Both the position numbers and the translations under genes were made by a program. Shown piece by piece: positions 45,036 to 57,405 of a DNA stretch of 64,000 nt. Position 1 is the stretch's first letter. Each line of letters opens with the position of its first letter. The stretch lies in contig NC_133396.1 in assembly GCF_047511655.1 (NCBI RefSeq), forward strand, positions 127,853,490 to 127,917,489, given 5' to 3'. The notes under the pieces are model-generated. The model saw only the letters and a program-made list of their open reading frames with translations. It did no database searches and had not been told where the DNA came from. The DNA comes from Castor canadensis (Eukaryota > Chordata > Mammalia > Rodentia > Castoridae).

Positions 45036-46779
45036 GAAATTAAAAGTCCTATTTCTGTCCTTCTATTTCTGTAAGGCTGTATTCATCCAGCCTCCCTCCC
45101 TTCTCCCACCTCCCTTTCACCAAAACAGAATGCAATGCCCTCAGTCCAGGCCCCACAGGCTGGACTGCAATGTACCAAATACAGACTTTGCAGCTGGCAT
45201 TAATATGCATTGTAAAGGTATTTTAGCCCAGCTCCTATGGATTCTTGGCTCCAGTATGCCAGCCCATAAACTCATACCCTGGGTACACTCATCTAGCCCT
45301 GTCAGCTGATCCCTGCTGAGAAAGGCCTCTGACTGTTGCTCACCTGGGAAGCCCTGGGGAGGGGCACATGGGCAAGGGCCCCATGAAGGAGGAGCTTGTG
45401 ACAATGATTACTGAGCTAGGTGGTTCCACACCCTTCTTCTAAGCGTCCTTTTTTGCCAAGTATAGACTTGGATTCTGACTTAGGGAAATTGGGGGAGAGG
45501 AGAGGGGAGAAAGGCTTGGGGAAGTTCTGAGGATTTGGAGTGGTATGGAAAGAAAAGGAGAGGGACCAGACACTTAGTGGCAGCCAGGCTTTGAGGCTTT
45601 GAGAGTTAGGTGTGAATGGGAAACAAGGCCTGGCAGGCTGTACATGCAGATGAGTGGGGCTGAGGAGAAACTGCAACATGACCAGGATTATGCTGGCTGA
45701 CCTGGGGAGTCCTGCATGATCAGGCACCATCAGTACCCCGCCTACCATCCCCTCCCACTCCCTCCTCTAAGTGTCCCCTTGTTGTTTGGAGATTCTGGGG
45801 GCATTCAGAGGCTCCCAGGAGAGTATCTCACTTCTGAGTCTCTCGTAGGGCCGTGCATCCCCAGTGGGTTTTAATTTCTCCATGGACCTGGGTAAAGTAG
45901 AATCCTTGGTCAGCCCTCTGGTTCAGTGTCCTTGCCTAACCCAGAGCAGGATATCCTTTGGGGCTGATACCATTTCCAGCTGGGAAATGGCATGGTCACT
46001 GGGGAAGGTCTGGTGGCCACCTGGTTTTGGCTGAACTGAGAATAGCTGGAGGAATCAGTGACTCAAAGGGACAGGCTGCCTGGTGGGTAGTGCTAGGGGG
46101 GTCCATTCTAGAGGGGCAGAGATTCCAGCTCAGGAGCTGAAACCCGGAGGTCTATACCAGAGATCCGCCCCGCCTGCCTCTTAATGAATCATTCCTCCCA
46201 GCCAGGTGTCTAGGACCTGGTGGGGTGGGCACCACTCCCCTCACACTCTGCTCTTTAAATGCAAGTGGCCCTGGAGGGACTCACACCTCAGGCCTCTAAC
46301 ACCCCTTTGTAAATTAGCACCAGAGATTTGGTGGTGTTCTGTTTTGGGTTTTTTTTCTGGACTGAAAATGGGGGCTACTTGTGAGCTGGTTTCCTTTTCT
46401 TTTCCCACCTTGGTCTGTGAGGACCCTGTAGCTGGCTGCCCCTGGGCCTGCCAGAGGGCCTGGAGGTCTTTGGGTGAAGGTCCTCTTGGGTCTGCCCAAG
46501 TCTCTTGGCTAGCATTCTCTTACCTTGGGTGCTTTCCTGGCTGTGGGCCTGCCAGAGCATGGCATGCTGAACCAGAGAGAAGGAAGTGTCTGCTTGGGAA
46601 GGGCCTGAGCTGCCCTTGGGGTTGGGATGACCTGTTTTCCCTTTTCTTCCAGGTTCAACCTTTTATCTACTTTTCTCAGATTTCTTTGCCAAGGACACTA
46701 TAAGGATGTGGTCTCATGGGTCTAGGCGGCTCCCTTTCTTCTTCCAGAGAGCTGATAAGGAAATGAGTTAGCTGGAGGG

Positions 46780-47095
46780 TACGTATGGAGGGGCAGTCCT
46801 GGGGTGTGGGAAGGTAGGGGTGTAGAATATATGGGACTATGTAGAAGGTGTATGTTGGGAGTGGGGGGAAAGATGTAAGAGGGTATAGGGTGTGTGGGCA
46901 GGTATGTGTGTGAGGGGCATAGGGTTGGGAAGGTGGAGAAGTATAGGGATTGTGGGGTGGTGTGAGGGTATAGGGTGTGTATGGAGAAAGGGATGAGGGG
47001 TAAGTATGCAGTAGGGGAGGGATGAAGCATGTGTATAGGGTGTGGGGAAAGGTGTGGTGTGTAGTAGTGTAGGGGAAAGAGGTGGGGTGTTGTGC
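46780..47095 (+). repeat. G-rich degenerate repeat (TATAGGG/GTGTG type)
   Basis: The plus strand is almost free of C over some 300 bp and repeats words such as GGGTATAGGGTGTG, GTGTATAGGGTGTGGGG and AGTATAGGG at irregular spacing. The minus strand is consequently open for over 100 codons of P/T/Y/S/H-rich sequence, which is an artefact. Many G-runs of three or more could form G-quadruplexes. Confidence 0.75.
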
Positions 47096-47689
47096 TGAGT
47101 TTGGGATTCTCATGGCTTTGGGTTCCTGAGAATGACTATAGTCCATCAGGATTATTTTGATCTGGGGAGTTAGCATTAAGTGAAATACTCAATTCTATGA
47201 TCAGACCACATGTCTACATTGCTGATTTAGGAAGCCATGGTGCCAGAAGGACAGTAGGGAAGTCTCAGGGACATGTGGTACAGAGCCTCCTATCCAGAGT
47301 GGGGAAATGAGCTTGCCCTGACATGGTTTAGGAACTGGTTGGCACCTCTGCCTGTTCCCATGGATGGCTGACTCGGCCCTCAGCCCTTTTCTGCTTGACT
47401 TCCTTTGGCCCTCCTCAGAGCCAAGCAGGTGGCAGTCAGCTGCTGGCAGCCCACTGCCCACAGAGCCTGCTCCTGCTCCTGCCTCCCACAGTAGGCTTCC
47501 AGGCAGTCACCCCTAACCTTCCCACAGACAGCCCCACCATTGGGGACTACTGGCTGCCTTCTCTACTCTGTATGTGGGATCATCCTGTGTACCATCCCTC
47601 CTTCCTCCCAGCCCCAGGGCTCTAGCACATCTGAGTGTGTGCTTATGGTGGGAAAGCCCAGGATTGGGACCAATGGGTTCTGAGAATCA

Positions 47690-47830
47690 CCACCATAGTA
47701 GCCTCCTCAGATCTCTGAGTCCTTCCTAGCTCATCAGTGGCTTGTTGTGGGACCCAGGGCAGTCACTTTCACTTAAGGGGCCTCAGTCTCCTCACCTGGC
47801 ATTCAGAAGGAAGATAACTTGTCAGATATC
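47690..47830 (+). repeat. MIR SINE
   Basis: GGACCCAGGGCAGTCACTTT, GGCCTCAGTCTCCTCACCTG. Confidence 0.5.
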
Positions 47831-50800
47831 TGAGAGAAGTTGCTATTAGAAAACACTCAGGGAATTACCATTGAATGGATGGAGACACTCGCTAAAGAAA
47901 AAAGGGTCGGCCCCCAGCAAAGATGCCCTCCTCCTTCCAGAGGATGGTCTTCTGGCATTGTTGGTTGTCTTCTTGCCAATCCCATGTCTCTACAGTTACC
48001 CTGATGTCCATCTTTACCGCCTTGCCTGGGGTTGGGCCTTAATTAGGCACACCCTTCAGTACTGCCTCCTTGCTCCATGCTAACACTGGTGGACATGGTG
48101 AACCATCATGGGGACATGGCGAGTCCTCCAGCCCCCAGTGGCACAGTGAGGTGGATCCTGCTTTGCCCCTCACTGTTCCCTCTGGCAAAGCCTCCAGGCA
48201 GAACAGGCCTTGTCAGTCTGTCTGTCCTCACTTGGATGGCCTGGCTGTGGGGGAGCGGCTGTGGGGGAGCAGCTTTGACCTGCTTTCTGGACTCTGTTTC
48301 ATGAATTGGCTTCCTCCAGCGAGTTTTCCCCACCCCCTCAGGAATCCTGGAGAACTGGATTCCACAGGGCATGAGCTGGGAAAGCTGGACCTAGACTGGA
48401 GGTGATAGGTGACAATCTAGATCCTGCAGGAGGCCTGTTTGCAGGAAGCAAGCTGTGTGTTGAAGCCAGCTGAAAAGGAGGATAGCAGATAGAAAGGCAA
48501 GGGATGAAGAGAGTTACTGGGTCCTGTCCTCCATGAAACCCATTTTCTGTGTCTCTCTCCAGAGAGGGAGCACCTCAACTTCTGTCTTGCATAGCACCTT
48601 CATAGAGAGGAGAGTTCCAGGAGTCACTGTTTGGAAGTGTATCGGTGGTGTTTGTATTAGGGATGGAGTGGTGGAAAACTGCATGTGATAATACACAGGC
48701 GTCCCCTCTGCTGGGGGCCATTGTTGGTAAGGGGAAGTCATTGTGTGACTTTCCTTGTCCCTACCATCCTGTCCTACCACCCTTCTCTGGAGGCAGAAGA
48801 AGCTGGAGGAGTCTGTTTGCTCCTCAGAGGAAACCCAGGGCTGAACTGAAGAAGGGCTGGTTTGGGGAGCTGCAGTGAGTGAGGGAAGACTAGAGGGAAA
48901 AAGCAGGAGGTGTGGACCAGAGAGAGGAGATGTGGCTGTGCTGGCTTCTGGGATAATTCATGGGTTAGAAATCCACATGCTGCCAAGACTTTTCTCTCCA
49001 CTTTGCCAAACATTCCATTCAGCTGGTTTCTATCTCCGGGTCCCTGGCCTTGCCATCTAAGTTGCTGGCTCTAGAGAAAGGAACGTTTTGGAAGGAGCCA
49101 CGAGCTGCCTTATCTCTTCCATCCCTGTCTCTCCTACTCAGAGGCCAGATTCTGCAGGGCATATGGTGGAAGCTGTGTTCTGTGTGTGTCTGTGTAAATA
49201 GAACAAAATGCACAGATAGTTTCTGAGTTGGCATCAGGGACGCTGGGGGTTCTGAATCGAAGCCAGTAGCGTGTACAAATCAGTCTCTAACCATGTCTCA
49301 TGGCTGCCTAGCACCTTTCTCTCTGCTTGTCTAGGACCTTTGGTTTCAAATTAGTGGTGAGTCCAGGGCACATGTAGTGAATAGAGGAATAGAATGTAAG
49401 TCCTGGTAGGAAACCGTGCGCTGTGTGGAGATGCTTTAATTTGGCTAAGAGAACACTAGAGAGGGAAATGGATAATATCCTCACATTTAGAGCTCAGTGA
49501 TCACTGAACAGAAGAATATAGGCTAGATAAGAGAAAGACCTTGTTGGTGCATGTGTTCAATAATGGGCCAGCCTCAAAGGATTATAGAGCTGTATGAACC
49601 CTTTGTGTTTAAATAAGGAAGCAGAGATGAGGTGCACATCTGTTGGAGGCAGGGAGCTGGCCTTGACCTTCTTTGATGTACTTCCTGTGAGAGGAGTTAG
49701 ATGCCTGGCAGCAGGTGTGGTGATGTTCCCTGTTCAGCTGGGATTAAGGAGCAACAGGTGGAGCAGAGAGCAGGTATGTGGTGTGAAGTGTGAGGCATGG
49801 GTTTCTGACTGCAAAACCAGTGGGATTTTGGGTGTGCATAAGTGTGGGTGTGGGGGGATGGATAGAGGCAGAGGTCCTCTCTGGAAAGAAAAATCTGGAT
49901 GCTAAAAGGATTAAATTCTTCCATCCTCCAGCCAAAAGACCCTTGACTATCCTGAGGGGAGGTGCTAAGAGTCCCTTCCCAAGGCAGTGCTAGAACTGAG
50001 TTCTCTTCCCTGAGTAAAAACTACTAAAAGTTGGGATACCCAAGGCCCCCCCAGGTTGGAGGTGAGCTTCAGACCTTCAAATTTTCACCATCTTGCTTGA
50101 GGGCTTTCCATCTTCTGCACCCAGTGGATGGCCAGGCTATACAGGGCCTCCCTGCTTTATGTCCTAGGGGCGATCAAATTATTCATGCATATGTCTATCA
50201 CCTGGTACACCCCCTGGAATTGTGCCAAAATCATCCGGGTACTCAGCAGCCAAAGGATCCAGTTCTGTGGCTCAGCATGTGTGAAGGAGATGATTCAGAC
50301 CCTTAGGCTCTTCAAGTCCTGAGCAGAACACCTTTGATATGTGTCGCCTTCCAGCGAGCCAGGAAGCTTCTCTACCTACTGGCCACAGGAGTGCCTAGAG
50401 CCCTGCCCTCGGGCCTGGGTTCATGGGTTCACAGGAGGGAGGGCCTCTTCTTTCCACCCTTTGACTCTGACCCCACTGCCTCCCTGCCAGTCCCCAGTCA
50501 TCTGTGGGCAGCTGTGAGGAGTGCGTTTGGTGCCTGCTGCTGCTTGGACCCAACCTGCTTGTCCATAAGCATGTTCTCTTCCTTCACCAGCTGACTGCCT
50601 GGTGCTACTTCGGGTCCCTTTATTCAGTTCTTGTCTTCCTGAGGGTTCTGACACTCTCATCTTTGGGGTCAAACCTGACTGCACATCAAATCACCTGAGG
50701 GGCTTTTGAATCATATGGAGTCCAGGCTCTGAATCAGAGCCTCCAGGGGAGGGACTAGAAATTTCTGTGTTTGAAAAACTTCCCCTATGACAATTGCAGG

Positions 50801-51204
50801 CATTCAAGTGTGAACTATGTACTAGGTCATGATATTGTGTCAACACTAAATTTTATAGGTGTGCTGAGGACATTGTGTTTATATAGGATAATGTCCTGGC
50901 TCTTGGGGGAATTCAGACTGAAATATTTAGAGGCAAAGTGTTTGCATCTTACTGTCAAATGATTAAGCAGAAAAAAGTACAAATTAGCAGGTGGGGGCAG
51001 GAAACTGACTGTAACTGACCTTTCAGACTATTTCCATCTGTTCTCTGAGAGATGAACACCAAGAGAGAACACAGACAGGCCACCAAGGCGTACAACTCCA
51101 GGGGCACCGTCCACTTTGTTTCTTTGCTACCTCTCTCTGGATGGTTGGCAAAGTAGCAAAGACACCCTCCTTCTCCCTCTTCTGAGACCTACCTATCTTC
51201 TTTT

Positions 51205-51282
51205 CTTTTTTTGGTGCTAGGATAAAACCTAGGGCCTTTCGTAGGCTGGGCAAGTGCTCTACCATTGAGCTACATCTTATTT
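51205..51282 (-). repeat. ID SINE, antisense
   Basis: TTTGGTGCTAGGATAAAACC, GGGCAAGTGCTCTACCATTG and AGCTACATC. Confidence 0.75.
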
Positions 51283-52149
51283 ATCAACCCAGCAGAACTG
51301 GCTGAGAGGGAACTGAATTGGGGAAAGGAGAGGCTGGAAACATAAGACCTGGGTTATTAAAACACTTAGTCCCTCCCGCCTGGAAGATGAAATGTGGTGT
51401 TGAGTTCTGAGAGGAAACCAGCTCACTCTGCCTCAAGGTCTTTGGGACTGGTCGCTACCTCCTTTACTCCTCCAGGTTTCCTCTGTGTCTGGCTACTGCT
51501 CTCTGAACCCTCTCTTCGTCTTGGAGGTGGCTCTCTTATTCCTGTAGGGGATGCTGTTTGTCCTATCTCCTCACTGCATCCCAGTCTCTCGGCATCAGGT
51601 TGAGCTGAGTGTTCAGCCTTTTGGAAGGAGCAGCTACTGGAGTGATCCTAGGTGTGAGATTGGTCAGTGGGCTGGGTTTCCTTCCCTGAATGACTCAGAC
51701 AGTCTAGTGGTGTTCTGGCCCAGAGCCAGTGGGATGGTGTTTATAGGGGGCAGCTCATCTTCCCTGAGCCTGCTTGGATCACCCTTGGCTTTTACTTCTG
51801 TTTCCTATGACTTTGCAGTCTTCTGAGAATCATTTTCATTTTAGGGAATCAAAGACCCTCAAGAATTTTGTATGGTTTTCTTGTCTACCTGTGAGCTGCC
51901 TTAAGATGCTACACCCAACCCAGTTAGTTTTGAAACCAAGTCCTATATATGATGTACTCTACAGAAGGACACCACCTGTGTCCTGGTCACCTATCTTCCT
52001 TATCTAAAAGTTCTCATTGCTAGAAGCCTTTGCCCTTATGTTCTGGTCAGAACATTCTTCTCAGTGGAAATGAGGTAAATTTGGAATTTGAGGAACTTAG
52101 AGGGTGTGAAAGATGCATAAACATGTAATTTTAAGTACATATTTTAAGG

Positions 52150-53060
52150 GCATGTTTGAGATAAATACAGGCGGATGTTGGGAGCAAAGAGAGGAGGTCC
52201 AATCTGGGAGTCAGAGAAGACTTCCTGAAGATGATCTCTGAGCAAAGTCCCAGAAGGGGGAATGAGAGTCACAAGTTTAATAGGACCGGGAAGAGCATGC
52301 TCAGGAAAAGGAAGTATTTGAACCAAGCAACAGAGGTGTCAGATACACTGTAATGAATGGTTGGAGATGAGAGGGAGATGGGGGCCAGTGATAAAGACTT
52401 TGTAGAGTAGCAATGAAGAGAGAGCCATTGAAGGTTTCTGATCAGATTCACACTTTAGAGCCTCAGGCTGCTGGTAAAGATCGGTAGGAGGAAGGACTGT
52501 TAGGAGGCTCTTTTACTGCCCAAGTGAAAGTGAGAGATGATACTATTGTATGGCCCAGGTGAAAGTGATAGAAGATAGGGCTTGAATTAGGACGGGCAGT
52601 TAGGATAGAAGGACATACTATCTCTGGGAAGCATTGAAGAGGAAAAATCTGCAGGCCCTGGTGATTGGTTGTGGGGCTTAGGGTTTCTAACTTGGGTGAC
52701 CTGGTGGTGCTCAAGGGTTCCTGGGGAGTCAGGAGGGAGGAGCAGGAAAGGTGGTGTTTCCGTTTGGGCCATTTGGATTTTTCTATATGGGTGGGTACAT
52801 GAACTAGAAGGAAGGATACATATTTGTAATCGTCAACATAGGAGTGGTACTAATAGGAAACAAGAACAGATGAGACTGTCAAGCAGAGGGTTAGAGAGTT
52901 ATCAAGGGGCTGAGAATGGAAGCCTGAGCCGATACCAACATTACAGGGGTGGACAGAGGAAGAGGACAAAGAGGGAGGTGGAGGACAAGAAAGGAAATGG
53001 CATCATGTAAGCCAGGGGGCTGAGGGTGTAGGGAGGAAGGGAATGAGTGGTGTGGAGAGC
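52150..53060 (-). mobile_element. long L2 LINE fragment, antisense
   Basis: GAAGACTTCCTGAAGATGAT, GAGAGAGCCATTGAAGGTTTC, GATCAGATTCACACTTTAGA and CTGTTAGGAGGCTCTTTTAC follow antisense L2 in order over 300 bp or more. The outer parts are less certain. Confidence 0.6.
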
Positions 53061-53637
53061 CAAGTGCCACAGTAACACCTGGGCGTGTGGAAATCCTCCT
53101 AAGTTGGGCAGCCTGGGTGATGTTGCTGGAGAAGTTTTCGTGGGATGTTGGGGCAGATGCAAAATTACAGTGAGTTAAAAGGTATGTGGAAAGGAGAATT
53201 TGGAACATTAGGTGGTATCTACTCTCTCATGAAATTTGACTGAGAAGGGGAGGAAGAACAGAGGGCAAAACGCCAAGGCAAGGCATTTAGGGTGTAGGTT
53301 TTGTTTTGTTTTTAAGACTGGAAGAGGCATGTCTTTGTGAGTTAGAGCAGAACCAAGTTGAGGAGAAGAGGTTGAAGATTCAGAAGAGGGAAGGAAATCT
53401 ACAGAACATGATCCCGGAGGTCAAAAGTGGACAGGGCACAAACATGAGAGAATTGTGCCTTACAGGAGGCAGCAACCTGCTCTCCCCTGAGACTAAATGG
53501 AAGAAAGTGAGGATGAATGTGGTTCTGGCCTTAGTTTACCTTACAATGGTGCACAGCTAAGGCAAATCTCAACAATCTGCTCATCCCACCTCAGGGATGA
53601 GAATACATGGTCATTCTCTAGATTAAAAGGCTTAAGC

Positions 53638-53692
53638 CAGGTTAGGGTATAGCTCAGTGGTAGAGTATTTGCCTAGCATCTCAGTCAGTTGA
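53638..53692 (+). repeat. 5' part of an ID SINE, cut short
   Basis: AGGTTAGGGTATAGCTCAGT and GAGTATTTGCCTAGCATCTC, then unrelated sequence that repeats a 16-base word (see the finding at 53,677). Confidence 0.65.
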
Positions 53693-54177
53693 TCTCAGTA
53701 TTTGTGACATCTCAGTCAGTTGAACTTCGAGCATTTTCTTAGTGTCTCTCATCTGTAAAACTGGAGGACATGTTTTTCTGGGACCAGTTTCCCAGCTCTG
53801 GATACCCATTTTTCGGGCATCTCCATCTGCTCATCAAATTCCTTTGGATTTCAAATAGCAAGACTCCCTCAGACCCTATGTGGATTCAGAAGAATTTGTA
53901 AGGAAATGAGGAAGAGTGAAGAAACTTAGCAGGCAAGGAAATGAGCAGAGGGCTCCTATGGATACCCTGAGACTGAGCTCCATCTAGTCTGTCTTTGGGG
54001 ACCTGCTTCCTGAGTATAGTAGTTGACAGATCCACCAAGCCAGCCATGACTCAGGTCTGGGTTCTGAGCCTGTGCCTGGCAGATGCACTGGGGTCCTCTG
54101 AGGGCTCCTCAGCTGAAGGGAGCCTTTCATCCTATTTCGAATCAAATGGAACTTACCATTCAAGAATATACCTGGAG

Positions 54178-54395
54178 CCAGGTGTCTGTGGCTCACGCCA
54201 GTAATCCTAGCTACTTGGGAGGTAGAGAACAGGAAGATTGTGGTTCAAGGCCAGTCTGGGCAAACAGGTTGCAAGACCCTATCTGGAAAACACAAAACAG
54301 AACTGTTGGGGTGGCTCAAGTGGTAGAATGCCTGCCTAGCAAGCTTGAGGCCCTGAGTTCAAACCCCAGTACTGCAAAAAAAAAAAAAAAAAAAC
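54178..54395 (+). repeat. composite B1-ID SINE
   Basis: CCAGGTGTCTGTGGCTCACG head and the AGTGGTAGAATGCCTGCCTA tail, A-run 20. Confidence 0.85.
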
Positions 54396-54497
54396 CAAGC
54401 AAGCAAACAAAAAAGAATCTACCTGAAATGCAACCCCCTTATATTACTAATGTATGCTAATTCAAAAACAAAATAGAAAGTAAAATGATCTATCTGA

Positions 54498-54668
54498 GGG
54501 CTAGGGGCATGGCTCAAATGGTAGAGAACTTTCCTAGCAAGTGCAAGTCCCTGAATTCAAATCCCAGGACTGTAAAAAGAAAAAAAAAAAAAAAGATCTG
54601 ATGATAAACCACTTGCTTTGCAAGTGCAAAGTCCTAAGTTAAACCCCAGCCCTCTCCCCGCCAAAAAA
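54498..54668 (+). repeat. two ID-type SINEs in a row
   Basis: 54,498-54,595 (GGGCTAGGGGCATGGCTCAA, A-run 15) is followed at once by a second, poorer one (54,598-54,668, CTTGCTTTGCAAGTGCAAAG). Confidence 0.7.
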
Positions 54669-55269
54669 ATCTATCTGGACCCTTTTTCTGTTGTTATTTT
54701 CAACTTTGTAATTATGACAAATAACATGTTTCATATGCTTGGTAGCCCTTGGGTGAAACCATACAATAGAAGGAACGATTTCTGCTGATTTTGTGAAGTA
54801 GTGAACTTCTCAGCTGCTGGTGTCAAGGGTTAGAAGTGACTGCTTTACACTCCCCTCCCCAACCTAATCACAGACACAGAGATCCCTGGTTCTCAGCTGT
54901 GCTAGGAGTAGAATCTAGGAAGTAAAAAAAGGTAAAATAAAATACCATTACTTTATCACAGGTCAATTAAATTAGAGTCGCTTGAGAGTGTGTGGGTTTT
55001 AGTACTTTTTTAAAAGTCTCCTTGTATTTCTGATGTGCAGCTGGATTGGGAACCACTGGGCAGACTAACCTTGTCACTACAAGGTTTTGCTCAGTGGCTC
55101 TCGACTTTTCATGTCAAGACTTTTGAAGGAGAGGGCTGCTTGCAGCTAAAGACAGCTTCCCAAGGGTCCTGTCTGGCATCCTAAAGGCCAAGGATCAACA
55201 TGTGTGTACATCAGTACTCTAACAGACACCACATCTCACCTGTTAGTGAACTTTGAATAATTATCAGAT

Positions 55270-55985
55270 TTGTTTATTAGGGCTCTGTTGTATTTTCATT
55301 TATAGCTTTATTAAGGTTCAGGTAGCCTGTACTAAACTGCATATATTTAAGGTATGTGGTTTGGTAAATTTGACATATGAGCATACTGGTGAAACCTTCA
55401 TCACCATCAAGACAATAAACAGGTTGGGTGATGATGTAGCTCAGTGGTAGAATGCTTGTCTACCATGCATGGAGACCCTGGGTTTGATTCCCAGCACTGG
55501 AAAAACCAAAAAAGAGAATGAACATATTCATCACTGTCAAAAGCTCCCTTAAGCCCTTGGAAATCTTTCCCTCATTCTACTCCTTCCCCAGATAACCATG
55601 GCTTTTTGTCACTGTAGATCATTTTGCATTTTCCAGAATTTCATGTAAGTGGAATATGCATCTGGCTTATTTTGTTATTATTTCATCTGGGCTTCCTTTC
55701 TTCAGCATAGTTAATTGGAGATTCATCCATGTTTTAGCTGAGTAGTATTCAATGGTAGACATACCGCACTTTAAAAATCCATTTATCTTGTTGGACATTT
55801 GAGTCATTTGGGGATGTTACACAAATCAGGCTTCTGTGAATGTTTGGATACATGTCTGGGCGGGTGTGTGCTCTCATTTTTCTTGGAGAAGTAGGAGTAA
55901 GATAGTTGAGTCATATGTAGGTTTATGTTTACCTTTGCAAGAGCTGTCTGTTTTCCAAGGTTGTTATATATTCCTACTACTAAAT
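55270..55985 (-). mobile_element. old L1 fragment, antisense
   Basis: GCTTTATTAAGGTTCAGGTAG, TTTAAAAATCCATTTATCTTG, TTGGACATTTGAGTCATTTG and CAGGCTTCTGTGAATGTTTGG are antisense L1. An ID SINE (55,425-55,515) splits it. Confidence 0.7.
55425..55515 (+). repeat. ID SINE
   Basis: GGGTGATGATGTAGCTCAGT, GGGTTTGATTCCCAGCACTG. Confidence 0.8.
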
Positions 55986-56072
55986 TTTTTTTTGCAATGC
56001 TGGTGATGAAATCAGGGCTTCATACATGGTAGGGATGGACTCTGCTAGTGAGCTCTACCCCCCAGCCCTAGA
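55986..56072 (-). repeat. ID SINE, antisense
   Basis: TTTTGCAATGCTGGTGATGA, AATCAGGGCTTCATACATGG and GAGCTCTACCCCCCAGCCC. Confidence 0.75.
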
Positions 56073-56385
56073 CAGCTTTGACTAAATAGGTTTTACTTCT
56101 ACCTTTTCCTCTTCGCTAATGAAAGGTAATCGTTTTCTTTCCATGGGAGCACATAAGACAGAGCTATATTAGGAGTTAAGATCAAAGATGGAGATGAGTA
56201 CGTGAGTGGATGGTAGATAAAGTTGTCTTGGTATCTCTCTTTTTTTCTCCCTCCATCCTTCTGTTTGTTTGTTCTTCTGTGGTGGGCACTGAAGAAATAG
56301 GCACTGTCCTTGATTTTATGTCACCTACATTAGATAATTGATAAATCTCTTTGTGACTGAATGACATTTTACCCTTTGCCTGCAG

Positions 56386-57405
56386 GTGTCCAGTCATCAT
56401 GTGCCAGTCCACCAGACCTGACACTGGCAGGAAGTAGAAGGCTTCTTTGTCTTCTGTGCCCCCACTCTCACCATGTCTTCGACTCAGGGCAATGGGGAAC
56501 ACTGGAAGTCCCTGGAGTCAGTGGGCATCAGCCGCAAAGAGCTGGCCATGGCTGAAGCCCTGCAGATGGAGTATGATGCTTTGTCCCGGCTCAGGCATGA
56601 CAAGAAAGAGAGCAGGGCCAAGCAGAACACAGAACCCTCTCTCATCAGTTGGGATGAGCCTGCCTTGGATTTCTACAGCAAGCCAGCAGGAAGGCGAAAT
56701 GACCTCAAACTCTTGCGTGGTCTCTCTGGGTCAGATCCTACCCTCAATTACAACTCCATCTCACCACGGGAAGAGCCTCCCAACCACTGTACCTCCCAGG
56801 GTCTCCAGCCTGGCCCAGATCCCTGGCCCAAAGGCTCCCTGTCTGGAGACTATCTCTACATTTTTGATGGTTCAGATGGGGGGCTCTCTTTGTCCCCAGG
56901 ACCAGGGGATATAGATGGGTCTTGTAAGAAACTGTCCCCACCTCCTCTACCACCCCGAGTCTCTATCTGGGATACACCTCCCCTGCCTCCCAGAAAGGGA
57001 TCCCCCTCATCCTCCAAGATCTCTCAGCCCAATGACATCAACAATTTTTCTCTGGTTGAACAACCTCCAGGCAAACTCCTGGGGCACCAAATTCTAGAAG
57101 AGGAAGAGTCATCAGGAGATGGGGGCCAGGGACGCCTGCTAGGGTCTGTGGACTATGATGGCATCAATGATGCAATTACAAGGCTGAACTTAAAGTCAAC
57201 CTATGATGCAGAGATGTTGCGTGATGCCACTAGGGGCTGGAAGGAAGGCCGGGGGCCCCTAGACCTTGGCAAGGATACTCCTGGGAAGCCTGTGGCTCGG
57301 AGCAAGACCATGCCCCCTCAGGTGCCCCCTCGTACCTACGCCTCCCGCTGTGCCAACCGAAAGAACGCAATGGCTGGCAAGAACCGCCGGATTTCTGCTG
57401 CTCCG
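56386..57405 (+). CDS. PIK3C2B: PI3-kinase C2-beta, first coding exon (residues 1-311)
   Basis: The exon opens after CCCTTTGCCTGCAG and closes at GCTCCG before GTGAGG; coding starts at 56,473. The protein starts M-S-S-T-Q-G-N-G-E-H-W-K-S-L-E-S-V-G and is nearly identical to human PI3K-C2beta as I recall it. PI3K-C2beta makes PI3P and PI(3,4)P2 at plasma membrane and endosomes. This N-terminal third is its adaptor-binding region and lacks catalytic residues. Three class II SH3 ligands are visible: PPPLPPR (156-162), PPLPPRK (169-175) and PPQVPPR (281-287). The 311 codons end in phase 0. Reading through the donor would add 38 intron-coded residues to a stop at 57,522; this is unlikely to be the main product. 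A 12-codon upstream ORF lies in the leader (56,399-56,437). Confidence 0.97.
56399..56437 (+). other. 12-codon upstream ORF in the PIK3C2B leader
   Basis: An ATG 74 bases before the true start opens M-C-Q-S-T-R-P-D-T-G-R-K and a stop. It ends 35 bases before the main ATG, so reinitiation is possible. The main ATG context is CACCATGTC, a good Kozak site. Confidence 0.6.

Larger units (their letters stand above)
35448..56385 (+). other. PIK3C2B: PIK3C2B intron 1
   Basis: This is inferred as the intron joining the CpG-island exon to the first coding exon (acceptor CCCTTTGCCTGCAG ending 56,385). No coding exon was found in it. SINE, MIR, L1 and L2 copies are listed separately. The stretches 35,800-37,480, 45,040-46,780, 47,100-51,200 and 53,060-53,630 carry nothing that I can name beyond small MIR pieces. 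Confidence 0.55.

Noticed and set aside
46206-46703. 165-codon plus-strand frame in PIK3C2B intron 1
   Set aside because: No domain, no flanking splice signals in phase, no recognisable similarity.
46676-47176. 166- and 102-codon minus-strand frames rich in P, T, Y, H and S
   Set aside because: They are the complement of the C-poor G-rich repeat and exist only because of its composition.
50031-50322. Overlapping frames with a protein-like feel (C-G-S-A-C-V-K-E-M-I-Q-T-L)
   Set aside because: No family recognised, no matching splice signals, and no retrocopy features such as a poly-A tail.
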